DNA of 64,000 nucleotides from a virus, in IMG/VR virus record IMGVR_UViG_3300037245_001419, positions 62,001-126,000 of that record, one strand, 5' to 3'. The translations under genes were made by a program, and so were the position numbers. Below are positions 33,408-41,232 of this stretch, piece by piece. Position 1 is the first letter of the stretch. Every line of letters starts with the position of its first letter. The notes beneath the pieces are model-generated. The model ran no database searches. It was not told where the DNA came from and saw nothing but the letters and a program-made list of their open reading frames with translations.

Positions 33408-33665
33408 ATGGATAATAATGAATTGGATAAAGGATGGGAACTCCCAGGATTTCAAACCGACGATTTAGATAGATACACATCAGACATTGACCATTGGGAA
33501 GTAGCAGCTGACCAAGATTCATTAACTGGTAGAGTCATGAATAAAGATTATGCGACATTAAAAGATGACCTAGACAAGGTTGTTGCTAAAAAAATAGTGT
33601 CAAAAATTGATTCAGAAAAAGAAAATATCTCAATGACGTTTCAAAATCTTGACGATACCTATTAA
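33408..33665 (+). CDS. 85-aa acidic protein in the gp67/gp68 prohead-core position
   Basis: A small acidic protein (start MDNNELDKGWELPGFQTDDL). It lies between portal and protease, where T4 has the prohead core proteins gp67 and gp68. There is no sequence match to claim. Position, size and charge suggest a scaffold-core peptide. Confidence 0.7.
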   Translation: MDNNELDKGWELPGFQTDDLDRYTSDIDHWEVAADQDSLTGRVMNKDYATLKDDLDKVVAKKIVSKIDSEKENISMTFQNLDDTY

Positions 33666-33776
33666 AAAATAGTTTCAAGTGTCAAAAAAGTAGTAGCTGA
33701 ACGTAAAAACCTCAGCTTTTCTTGTTTCCCTATGCATAAAAGCTGTTATAGCTATCCAAAGTGTTAAAAATTTTCT

Positions 33777-33806
33777 GTCTGATTTATAAATAATTAGAAA
33801 TCAGAC
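33777..33806 (+). promoter_or_regulatory. Late promoter embedded in an inverted repeat (protease)
   Basis: TATAAATA at 33785-33792 lies inside a 9-bp perfect inverted repeat, GTCTGATTT (33777-33785) and AAATCAGAC (33798-33806), 32 bases before the protease start. Any transcript crossing from upstream would fold here. One starting at the box would lose the left arm. Confidence 0.72.
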
Positions 33807-33823
33807 AAGGAGATTTTTAGATC

Positions 33824-34480
33824 ATGACAAACAATAATATGAAGCTCATAACTGAATATGTTGATTTTGATGAATTAGAAGTTTTTACTGAATCTACTGA
33901 AGATGGGACAAAGAAAAATCTTAAAATCAAAGGCCCATTTATGGGTGCTGAAATTAAGAATAGAAATGGTCGTATCTACCCTCGTGAGTTATTAGAACGA
34001 GAAGTAGCTCGATTTACTATGGAAAAGATTGATAAAAAAAGAGCAATGGGAGAATTAGATCACCCACCAGTTCCTCAATTAAATCTTGACAGAGTAAGCC
34101 ACTTAATAGAATCATTGGAAATGGAAGGCAATAAAGTTATTGGTGTAGCTAAAATATTAGATACGCCTATGGGAAATATTGCCAAGTCACTAATTGAATC
34201 CGGTGTTAACCTGGGAACTAGTTCTCGTGGTATCGGAACCTTGAAAGGTAATACAGTTAATCCAGACTTTAAACTACTTACAGTAGATATCGTTGGAGAC
34301 CCTAGTTACACAGAAGCATATGTTGAAGGTATTCTTGAAAATAAAGAATATATAATCCAGGGCAACGACATTATCGAAGTTGCTGTTAGCAACCTCAAAA
34401 CAAACTTAGACAATCACGGCTCTTCAATAATAAAAGAAGCTTTAGACGATTTTTTAACTGAATTAAGAAACAACTTATAA
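33824..34480 (+). CDS. 21: Prohead maturation protease, gp21-like
   Basis: A 218-aa protease (T4 gp21 is 212 aa) that cleaves scaffold and capsid N-termini before packaging. Motifs: NRNGRIYP (47-54), the histidine in MGELDHPP (H80) and the nucleophile region LGTSSRGIG (130-138, Ser133/134), as in the T4 prohead protease family. It precedes the scaffold and capsid genes. Confidence 0.92.
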   Translation: MTNNNMKLITEYVDFDELEVFTESTEDGTKKNLKIKGPFMGAEIKNRNGRIYPRELLEREVARFTMEKIDKKRAMGELDHPPVPQLNLDRVSHLIESLEMEGNKVIGVAKILDTPMGNIAKSLIESGVNLGTSSRGIGTLKGNTVNPDFKLLTVDIVGDPSYTEAYVEGILENKEYIIQGNDIIEVAVSNLKTNLDNHGSSIIKEALDDFLTELRNNL

Positions 34481-34490
34481 GGAGCACATT

Positions 34491-34763
34491 ATGGACGAAA
34501 ACATAATAGACTTTGCGAATCACTACATTACTGATAACTATGTGGATGTAGACTCAAAGAATGAAGAAGCTAAAGCAGTAAGATTGAAAGCATATCTTGC
34601 AGAAGAAGCCGAACAAAAAGAAAAACTTAAAACTCTTATTAGCGAAGACCATACTGATATTATCGGAAAAGCTACAGGGATATTATTAATAGATGAACAA
34701 TCAACTCTAAAAAGAGGATCAGCTGACGCTGGACTGTTTGGTGATGTAGAAAAGTACCTATAA
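34491..34763 (+). CDS. 90-aa protein between protease and scaffold
   Basis: A small acidic protein with a helical Ala/Glu/Lys middle (EEAKAVRLKAYLAEEAEQKE). It is placed between protease and scaffold, so it is probably a prohead core component. The ribosome site AAGGAG is strong. No homologue was recognised. Confidence 0.7.
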   Translation: MDENIIDFANHYITDNYVDVDSKNEEAKAVRLKAYLAEEAEQKEKLKTLISEDHTDIIGKATGILLIDEQSTLKRGSADAGLFGDVEKYL

Positions 34764-34786
34764 TAACTTTTTTTTCAATAGTCAAT

Positions 34787-34794
34787 TATAAATA
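34787..34794 (+). promoter_or_regulatory. T4-like late promoter (scaffold)
   Basis: TATAAATA, 36 bases upstream of the scaffold start. Confidence 0.78.
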
Positions 34795-34829
34795 TTGATA
34801 ACTAAAATAAATTTTTAGGAGGAATTCAA

Positions 34830-35666
34830 ATGACAAAAATGGATAACATTTTAAAAAAATTAAAAGATGTTCTTTCAGAAGAAGACGTTAAATCTTTTCA
34901 AACTGAAGTATCAACAATGATTGAAGAAAAAGCTTCTATCAGAGTAGACGCTGAAAAAGTTAAGGTGGAACGACTTGCTGAAGAATATTGTGATATGAAA
35001 ATTCAAGAAGGTGTTAAGAAAGTGGCAACAACTCTTATTAAAGAGTATGACCAAAAACTTGATGCGTTAGAATCTACTTTAGTTGAAAAACTAGACAAAT
35101 TTCTTGACTTGGAAATTACATCAAAAATTTCTGAAGATACGTTAAAACAGATAGCTGTAAATGAAACATATGGCCCGATCATCATGGGTATACAATCATT
35201 ATTTGAGCACCAGCATGTAGCTCTAGACAGTGATGGATATGCGTCTCTAAGAAAATATCAAGAGAAAATTAGTGAACTAACTGATCAACTTGCTGAATCT
35301 ATTGCCGATAAAATCGAACTAGAAGAATCAGTTGACACAGCCGCTTCTAAGCTTCTTATTGCCAAGAAAACAGAACACATGACTGAAAGTGAAAAATCTT
35401 CAGTGTTCGAGTTCTTTTCTGGTAAAGCTCTTAACGAAACTCAAAGTAAACTTGATAATTTCATAGAGTTAATCACTGAAACAAAAGAAACAACTTCTAG
35501 TTTAGAAGCTAATAAAACTGTTATAAGCGAACAATCAGGTAGTATATCTGAAGACGAATATATCGCTGAAGAACGAACAATTAACCTTACTGAAAAAGAT
35601 AAAGACATTGACGATATAGCTAATCAACAAGCAGATATCTATAGCGCAGCTAACAGATTTATCTAA
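34830..35666 (+). CDS. 22: Prohead scaffold protein, gp22-like
   Basis: A 278-aa acidic, almost wholly helical protein, rich in Glu, Lys, Ser and Thr, and lying directly between the protease and the major capsid gene. T4 gp22 is 269 aa. Coiled-coil stretches are around 20-100 and 145-190. It has several Glu-rich sites that could be cut by the prohead protease. The call rests on position, length and composition. Confidence 0.85.
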   Translation: MTKMDNILKKLKDVLSEEDVKSFQTEVSTMIEEKASIRVDAEKVKVERLAEEYCDMKIQEGVKKVATTLIKEYDQKLDALESTLVEKLDKFLDLEITSKISEDTLKQIAVNETYGPIIMGIQSLFEHQHVALDSDGYASLRKYQEKISELTDQLAESIADKIELEESVDTAASKLLIAKKTEHMTESEKSSVFEFFSGKALNETQSKLDNFIELITETKETTSSLEANKTVISEQSGSISEDEYIAEERTINLTEKDKDIDDIANQQADIYSAANRFI

Positions 35667-35681
35667 AATTTTTTTCAAAAA

Positions 35682-35689
35682 TATAAATA
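35682..35689 (+). promoter_or_regulatory. T4-like late promoter (major capsid protein)
   Basis: TATAAATA, 38 bases before the capsid gene, which also has a strong TTAGGAGGATA ribosome site. Confidence 0.82.
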
Positions 35690-35726
35690 TTAAAAAATAT
35701 ATAAATTCTTTAGGAGGATAATACAT

Positions 35727-37046
35727 ATGTATAGTACACCTGATAAAGCGAAATTGGTTCAAAAGTGGGAAAATGTTCCTGGCAATCTCTCTATTGCAGA
35801 TATTGAAGATAGAGATACCAAAGAAAACATGGCAACACTTCTTGAAAACCAAACTACTCGACTATTCAATGATGGAAACGCATTCGGTTCCCTGAACGAA
35901 GCTTCACAAGCTTCAAACACACTAGGTACAGCAACACTAAACGATCCTAACGGTGGACAATTTAGACCTATGACTCTTGCACTTGTTAGAAGAACTTTCC
36001 CAGTTCTATTCGCTAACAAAGTAGTTGGTGTTCAGGCTATGAGTACTCCTGTTGGACTTGCTTACGCTCTAAGATTCTTATACAAAGACTTTCCACAGAA
36101 TGAAGCAGCATTTAACGATGTAGCAAAATTCTCAGGATTCACTGGTAATGAACCACAGAACGGAACTGTACCATCAGTAAACAACCCTAACACTGCTCCT
36201 GGCCTAGACGTATCTGGTATTACATCAGCTATCGACACAGGTGTTGGCGCTCCTTCAGTATCTGGTGAGGCTTTCCAATTTGGTGGAACTGGCACAGAAA
36301 AAATGCCTGAACTATCATTCAGAGTTGACCAGACTTCAGTTGTAGCAAAAACTCGTAAAATGGCAGCAAGCTTCTCTCTAGAATCAGCACAGGACATCAA
36401 AGCGATGCACGGTGTTGACATTGAAAGAGAAATGTTAAGCGTACTTCAGTATGAAATAATGGCTGAGCTTGACAGAGAGCTTCTACAAAGAATGAAATCA
36501 GCAGCAGTTACTATCTCTTTCGGTGGAGAAGCAGTTACAAACATTGACGTAACAGCAAATAACCCACTTGACGGAAGATGGTCACAAGAAAGATATGCAG
36601 GACTTATTACTTCTATAATCAAGAAGTCAAATGACATTGCGATCTCAACCAGACGTGGCGCAGGTAACTTCGTTATCGTTTCAGGAAGAGTTGCAACTGC
36701 TCTACAAGCAGCTGGCCCACAATTCTCAAGAAACACAGCACTTGTTGACGCAACTACTACTCTTGCAGAAGTAGGAACAATCAACGGTACAATCACTGTT
36801 TACAGAGATTCATATGCTGTTAACGATTACGCTCTGATCGGTTACAAAGGCCCAGGTATCAGTGACTCAGGAATTATCTTTAGTCCATATATCACAGGCG
36901 TAACAAACAGAACTGTAGCTCAAGAAGACTTCAGTCCAAGACTAGGTGTTATGTCTAGATATGGAATCACTGATTCTCTACTTGGATCTGGTAGATACTA
37001 CAGATTAATTAACTATCAAAACATGGCAGCAATTGTCCCTGGTTAA
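35727..37046 (+). CDS. 23: Major capsid protein, gp23-like
   Basis: A 439-aa HK97-fold capsid protein (T4 gp23 is 521 aa, so this one is shorter). Family features include RPMTLALVRRTFPVLFANKVVGVQ (about 75-98), a Gly/Asn-rich E-loop region (about 135-180) and FRVDQTSVVAKTRKMAASFSLESAQDIKAMHG (about 198-229). The C-terminal SPYITGVTNRTV...RYGITDSLLG and YYRLINYQNM also fit. The N-terminal 60 residues (...NVPGNLSIADIEDRDTKENM) probably contain the prohead protease cleavage region. A strong terminator follows. Confidence 0.94.
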   Translation: MYSTPDKAKLVQKWENVPGNLSIADIEDRDTKENMATLLENQTTRLFNDGNAFGSLNEASQASNTLGTATLNDPNGGQFRPMTLALVRRTFPVLFANKVVGVQAMSTPVGLAYALRFLYKDFPQNEAAFNDVAKFSGFTGNEPQNGTVPSVNNPNTAPGLDVSGITSAIDTGVGAPSVSGEAFQFGGTGTEKMPELSFRVDQTSVVAKTRKMAASFSLESAQDIKAMHGVDIEREMLSVLQYEIMAELDRELLQRMKSAAVTISFGGEAVTNIDVTANNPLDGRWSQERYAGLITSIIKKSNDIAISTRRGAGNFVIVSGRVATALQAAGPQFSRNTALVDATTTLAEVGTINGTITVYRDSYAVNDYALIGYKGPGISDSGIIFSPYITGVTNRTVAQEDFSPRLGVMSRYGITDSLLGSGRYYRLINYQNMAAIVPG

Positions 37047-37071
37047 TAGTTAATCTATACCCCCGAATAAT

Positions 37072-37101
37072 AAAGGCAGTGAATTATCACTGCCTTTTTT
37101 T
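37072..37101 (+). terminator. Rho-independent terminator after the capsid gene
   Basis: AAAGGCAGTGA (37072-37082) pairs perfectly with TCACTGCCTTT around an ATTA loop, followed by a T-run. It ends the head operon. Confidence 0.93.
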
Positions 37102-37108
37102 GTGTTTA

Positions 37109-37116
37109 TATAAATA
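37109..37116 (+). promoter_or_regulatory. T4-like late promoter
   Basis: TATAAATA immediately after the capsid terminator, 22 bases upstream of the gene at 37138. Confidence 0.75.
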
Positions 37117-37137
37117 ATAATAAAATGGAGTATTACT

Positions 37138-37620
37138 ATGTCATTCGGTTCCTTTTATTTTATAGAGAAAGAAGAAGATGATTTCGATGTAGTCCATGAC
37201 GACCAGGTGTACATCGACAAAAACCTAGATGGTGAAGTGGACGATGAAGTTAAAAAAGAATTAAAAAAAGAACTTGAAGACGATGACGACGAAGATGATG
37301 ATGAAGATGATAAAATCAATGAGATCAAAAGATCACCACGGCAAAAAAGACAAGTAGCAAGAGCCAAGAGAAGTGCAATTCAAACAGCAACTGGTGGCAA
37401 GTTCTACAATTCAAGCTTAAAAGACAGAGCTAAATTTCTTTCACGATTCGAATTTAAAAAAGTAACACCGACTACTGGTATTTTCATACCTAGAAAACGA
37501 CCCCTTCCACAACTAAAGTTGTTCAGACGACTTAGAAAAGCAGCTAAAGTCATGAGAAAATTCGGTAGAATTAGAGCTAAAGGTAAAGCAGCTAAGAAAA
37601 GATCAAAAGGTAAATTCTAA
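37138..37620 (+). CDS. Bipolar acidic-basic protein, candidate internal head/DNA-binding protein
   Basis: A 160-aa protein of extreme charge asymmetry. Residues 1-60 are highly acidic, with a long Asp/Glu tract (about 47-58). Residues 63-160 are very basic (RSPRQKRQVARAKRS and the terminal RIRAKGKAAKKRSKGKF). It resembles a nucleic-acid-binding protein held neutral by an acidic pro-segment that could be removed by the prohead protease; this is inference. It is expressed from its own late promoter directly after the capsid gene and before gp14. Confidence 0.75.
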   Translation: MSFGSFYFIEKEEDDFDVVHDDQVYIDKNLDGEVDDEVKKELKKELEDDDDEDDDEDDKINEIKRSPRQKRQVARAKRSAIQTATGGKFYNSSLKDRAKFLSRFEFKKVTPTTGIFIPRKRPLPQLKLFRRLRKAAKVMRKFGRIRAKGKAAKKRSKGKF

Positions 37621-37631
37621 ACGGAGTCATC

Positions 37632-38435
37632 ATGGATGTAAGTGCAGTTGAATGTTCGGCAGTATTTAATATAAATCAACCCCAGGTTATTATGATACCT
37701 GGTTCTATATTTGCAAGTAGTTGCTTTAAGAAAGACTATTTTAATCATTTAACTAACCCGTGTTACGATAATGAAAAGAAAATGTTTGCCAACATAGCCA
37801 CTGAAATGTGGAACCAACAGGGCGTTAAACTCATCTACTACAAAGTTGACTATAACACATCTTACGACAAATTATATGGCGAAGATCGAGATAGACATAT
37901 CGAGAGACAATTCCCATTCCAAGGATACTTTATATTACCTACTGAAGAAGAGCTAATGACTCTATTTGGTATCGATGTAAAAGATATCTTCAAAATATAC
38001 GTAGCTAAACAACACTTCGAAGTCGCTTCTACTCTCAGTAATACAGGCTGTGGAGTATATGAATATGATCCATACGAACCTTGTGAAGGCGATATAATCA
38101 AAGGCAAGTGGAATGATACATTCTATGAAGTCATTGAAGTGAAAGATTCTGAAGGTACAATGCTTCAAACTAAATTAGCATGGACTCTTATTGTTAGAAT
38201 CTTCAGAGATAATCACTTTTCTGTTAATGAATTCCAACCTCCAATACCTTCAGTTAAAGCTAAAGAACTTGAAATATCTGCAGTTACAGATAAACCTACT
38301 GACATTCTCCAAATCAATGAAGAAATTGATGAAGAAAAAGAAGAGTTTCTATTCAATACATCAGCTGCTAACGAAGAACCAATAAACCCAGATCCTTACC
38401 CTCCGGTAAACGACGATCCCTTTGGTGGATGGTAG
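37632..38435 (+). CDS. 14: Neck protein, gp14-like
   Basis: A 267-aa neck protein (T4 gp14 is 256 aa). Shared features are the YYxxxYxxxxxxYGEDxxxx segment (YKVDYNTSYDKLYGEDRDRH), an FGIDVKD-type strand matching T4 FGMQVQD, and an EGDII step followed by a YEV strand. A DNDF-like acidic/aromatic terminus (NDDPFGGW) ends it. With gp13 it seals the filled head and makes the tail-docking platform. A paralogue lies at 21944-22732. Confidence 0.85.
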   Translation: MDVSAVECSAVFNINQPQVIMIPGSIFASSCFKKDYFNHLTNPCYDNEKKMFANIATEMWNQQGVKLIYYKVDYNTSYDKLYGEDRDRHIERQFPFQGYFILPTEEELMTLFGIDVKDIFKIYVAKQHFEVASTLSNTGCGVYEYDPYEPCEGDIIKGKWNDTFYEVIEVKDSEGTMLQTKLAWTLIVRIFRDNHFSVNEFQPPIPSVKAKELEISAVTDKPTDILQINEEIDEEKEEFLFNTSAANEEPINPDPYPPVNDDPFGGW

Positions 38436-38474
38436 TACGATTAAAGCCATTTTAAAGAGGCTGGACAGCATTTA

Positions 38475-38546
38475 AAACTGAAGTATGATAGATAATACTT
38501 CAGTTTGATAGAGGGCCTTAGGGGCCCTTATACGGCTACTTTAGTT
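38475..38546. terminator. Convergent-gene hairpins built from the dispersed nonamer
   Basis: Between the convergent gp14 and gp13 genes, AAACTGAAGTAT (38475-38486) and ATACTTCAGTTT (38495-38506) form a perfect 12-bp stem around GATAGATA. A GC-rich stem AGGGCC/GGCCCT (38512-38528) follows, and a third motif copy is at 38538-38546. No clear T-run is present, so termination may be weak or structural. Three copies of AACTRAAGT in 71 bases are the densest cluster seen. Confidence 0.6.
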
Positions 38547-38586
38547 GATAATGTTCTTTTGATATAAAACCCATAATCCCTACATG

Positions 38587-39366
38587 TTATGCGATATAAA
38601 AATCTGGTGGTTGACTTTCCGATAAGATAGCATCAGTTGCTTTATCTTCCTCGATTAGAGCGTCTTGATATAAGACATCCCCATTTACCGTAGACTGACC
38701 TGGCATTGTAATACTATATTTCTTTAGATTTGTAGCCCATATCTTTTTTGATTTAGCTACTGCAAGTTGTCTGATGAGAATGTGATTATATAATTTATCA
38801 CATTGTTCACGTCTCCACACACTAACCAGACCCACACCTCCGGCTTCCGGTGTTGGTGTCACTATCAATTCTTTTCTATTTTCTCTGTATTTAACTCCAT
38901 ACATTTTACCAAACATATTATACGCATCATTTTGATACATGAATGCTATTTGAGCACTAGCTAAAGACATTCCTTGTCCGAGAGCAGTTATAGAACCACC
39001 ACCCCCCATTCCACCACCGCCACCACTACCAGCCATGCCGTAGAAGTTAAAGTTGTTTTGTAGGGTCATCCAATATGGATCAAATAAAAGAGATCCACCA
39101 CCAGTGTTATTAAAAGTAATATCGTAGGCATCCTCGATATCATCATCTAAAGGATATGCAGACACCCCAGCAGAAACTGTGAATGCGATATAGTCAGCAA
39201 ACAAAGCTTCACCGTACAGATATCTATAAGCATAATCAATACTATCTTTTATAGATAGATCTATCTGATCATCAGACAGCTCAAGGCAGATTACAGGAGC
39301 ACCCAGTGAAATTTTAATATACTCCCTGAACTGAGTAAGAGTGTTTATTCTATTAGAACATGTCAT
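38587..39366 (-). CDS. 13: Neck protein gp13-like, inverted relative to neighbours
   Basis: A 259-aa protein. Its N-terminus (TLTQFREYIKISLGAPVICLELSDDQIDLSIKDSIDYA) matches the start of T4 gp13 ([27 protein letters not shown]), and like T4 gp13 it has a GMAG-Gly-rich loop in the middle (YGMAGSGGGGGMGGGG, near 113-128). T4 gp13 is 309 aa. It sits in its expected place between gp14 and gp15 but on the opposite strand, with its own late promoter at 39405-39412. Confidence 0.87.
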   Translation of the reverse strand: MTCSNRINTLTQFREYIKISLGAPVICLELSDDQIDLSIKDSIDYAYRYLYGEALFADYIAFTVSAGVSAYPLDDDIEDAYDITFNNTGGGSLLFDPYWMTLQNNFNFYGMAGSGGGGGMGGGGSITALGQGMSLASAQIAFMYQNDAYNMFGKMYGVKYRENRKELIVTPTPEAGGVGLVSVWRREQCDKLYNHILIRQLAVAKSKKIWATNLKKYSITMPGQSTVNGDVLYQDALIEEDKATDAILSESQPPDFYIA

Positions 39367-39404
39367 ATTTTAACCTCTATATATAATAATAAGTGATTTA
39401 CAAA

Positions 39405-39412
39405 TATTTATA
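39405..39412 (-). promoter_or_regulatory. Minus-strand T4-like late promoter for the inverted gp13 gene
   Basis: TATTTATA on the plus strand reads TATAAATA on the minus strand, 38 bases upstream of the gp13 start. It is the only minus-strand copy I found in an intergenic, correctly placed position. It lies within the region just upstream of the HNH gene. Confidence 0.75.
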
Positions 39413-39428
39413 CTTTATACGGAATAAT

Positions 39429-39749
39429 ATGCCAATATATAGATGTCATTTCCCAGGATGCGATCACGTAACAAGAAATAGAAACCACATAGACTATCAT
39501 CATATCGTCCCCGTACATATGGGCGGTAGCAACAAACCCTTTAATTTAATACCAATATGCCCTACACACCACAGACATATTTTCATTCAAGGTGAGACAC
39601 AGGGTATTCACTCAGTCAGAAACTTAGAATCCATACAAATTAAGCATGTTTTAGAATCAACAGATGGAAAAGTCCTAATATATACAGACATGTATGATGA
39701 CAAAGAAAAGGCTTATTACTTCAATAATAACACAATAATTGACATGTAA
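39429..39749 (+). CDS. HNH endonuclease
   Basis: A 106-aa free-standing HNH nuclease. It has a Cys pair in CHFPGC (6-11), the catalytic YHHIVP (24-28 region), an Asn in FNLIPIC (N39) and the closing CPTHHRHI (44-51). A zinc-stabilised beta-beta-alpha-metal fold is expected. The ATG at 39429 is preferred, and an upstream GTG at 39393 would overlap the gp13 promoter. It may be a homing-type nuclease or a packaging-associated HNH protein. It occupies the junction of the gp13 inversion. Confidence 0.87.
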   Translation: MPIYRCHFPGCDHVTRNRNHIDYHHIVPVHMGGSNKPFNLIPICPTHHRHIFIQGETQGIHSVRNLESIQIKHVLESTDGKVLIYTDMYDDKEKAYYFNNNTIIDM

Positions 39750-39757
39750 TATAAATA
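39750..39757 (+). promoter_or_regulatory. T4-like late promoter (gp15)
   Basis: TATAAATA extended to TATAAATAATT, directly after the HNH stop and 30 bases before gp15. Confidence 0.8.
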
Positions 39758-39786
39758 ATTAAAAATAGATAGGTTAAAAGACTCTT

Positions 39787-40644
39787 ATGGGTGGCAATCA
39801 ATACTTTTATTTTAATACGATCAGAGCAATCACTGTTGCTTTTTCTGATCTTTTCAATAATATTCATGTTGAAAGAAAGGACGATGATGGTAATGTAGCT
39901 AAATACTTTAAGTTACCCTTAACATTTGGCCCCGTAAATAAATATCAATTTGTAAAACTAGAAAAAGAATCTGGTAAGAAGTATTATTTACAACTTCCCA
40001 GATTAGCTATTACCCTTGAAGGATTCAAGTATAATGCAGAAAGAGCTACAGGTGTTAACGAAATACGTCACCTACTCTCTACAAGTGCTGACATGGATCT
40101 AGTCGATAGATTTATTACAAGCATCCAACCTACACCATATGACTTTTCATACTCACTCCATGTATTCACAGAAACATTGGATGAGTTTAATCAGGTATTA
40201 GAACAAATAATACCTTTCTTTAATCCAGCAACTCATTTACGGTTAAAAGAATTCGGTTCACTAAACCTCGAACGTGATATTAAAGTATCAATCGAAGGTA
40301 TGAATGTAGAATACATTAACCCCCAGGAAGAAGATGAGAAACGACAGATCAACGGTACATTAACATTCAATGCACAAGCATTCATGTATAGACCATTGAC
40401 AGACGCTGCGATCATTAAAGAGATCAGAACTAAATACTTTGTAAGAGATACTGATGTTACGAGTGCAGGTGTTGCAGAGGTTAATATATTAGCCGAACAA
40501 TACAACACTTCAGGTTTCAGTAATGTCTCTGCAGCCCCAGATACATCAGCCTATGATTTTTCAGCAACATTCGATTACATAGACGTGTCTGACAATTCAA
40601 TTAAAACCGGAGGTGCTTTCACGAGTGCGATAAGGGGAGATTAA
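39787..40644 (+). CDS. 15: Tail terminator/sheath stabiliser, gp15-like
   Basis: A 285-aa protein (T4 gp15 is 272 aa) that caps the tail tube and sheath and joins the neck. Matches by eye: a YFYN...R...FSDLFNNIHVER start (T4 YFYNSSFRRYATLMGDLFSNIQIKR), YSLHVFTETLDEFNQVLEQIIPFF (T4 YELSIFTRYEDDMFQIVEQILPYF), and a late RDIKV strand with FMYRPL (T4 WMYPPV). The small terminase follows three bases later. Confidence 0.9.
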   Translation: MGGNQYFYFNTIRAITVAFSDLFNNIHVERKDDDGNVAKYFKLPLTFGPVNKYQFVKLEKESGKKYYLQLPRLAITLEGFKYNAERATGVNEIRHLLSTSADMDLVDRFITSIQPTPYDFSYSLHVFTETLDEFNQVLEQIIPFFNPATHLRLKEFGSLNLERDIKVSIEGMNVEYINPQEEDEKRQINGTLTFNAQAFMYRPLTDAAIIKEIRTKYFVRDTDVTSAGVAEVNILAEQYNTSGFSNVSAAPDTSAYDFSATFDYIDVSDNSIKTGGAFTSAIRGD

Positions 40645-40647
40645 TTT

Positions 40648-41232
40648 ATGTCCAAAAAAGACAACTCTACAGATCTAGGTGCACTGAATAAATTATCAGA
40701 TGCGTTAGACGTAGATTTTGAAAGCGAAGAAATTTTGAATAAAGCTAACGAAATACAAGTAAGAAAAAATAATATCGTTGATACCTTGAATAAGGATGAG
40801 TGGACTTTAGATGATAAAATCTACATGGAAGCCGAGATCAAGGAAACCATTTGTGGTGTAGATGACGTTATGGATATGCTCAAGAAAGATATCAAGATCG
40901 GCACACAGCCGAGAACTCACGAAGTGTACGCAACGTTAGCGAAGATCAAAATAGATGCCTTAAAGGAACTTAGAGAACTAAGTAGATCAGTTATAGATAT
41001 GAAACTCGTTAAAGCTAAAGCAACGGGTTCCGGTTCAGCTAGTAATGTTCAAGTCAATAACTATAATATGTCATCGACCGATTTGTTACAGATGGTTAAG
41101 AAAGCTAAAAACAATAACGCTCTTAATGATGTAGAAGCAAAGTTTGAGATTGATGAGAAAGATGTAGCACTCAGTTCACAGAACCCATCAGATGTATCCC
41201 TTAGCTCGAAGAATAAAAACGATGAAATTTAA
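40648..41232 (+). CDS. 16: Small terminase subunit, gp16-like
   Basis: A 194-aa helical protein (T4 gp16 is 164 aa) expected to form the ring that regulates the large terminase and recognises DNA for packaging. The central segment QPRTHEVYATLAKIKIDALK, followed by ELRELSRSVID, aligns with T4 [20 protein letters not shown]. An acidic C-terminal extension rich in Ser/Asn is not in T4. Its last codons overlap the next start by 11 bases. Confidence 0.87.
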   Translation: MSKKDNSTDLGALNKLSDALDVDFESEEILNKANEIQVRKNNIVDTLNKDEWTLDDKIYMEAEIKETICGVDDVMDMLKKDIKIGTQPRTHEVYATLAKIKIDALKELRELSRSVIDMKLVKAKATGSGSASNVQVNNYNMSSTDLLQMVKKAKNNNALNDVEAKFEIDEKDVALSSQNPSDVSLSSKNKNDEI

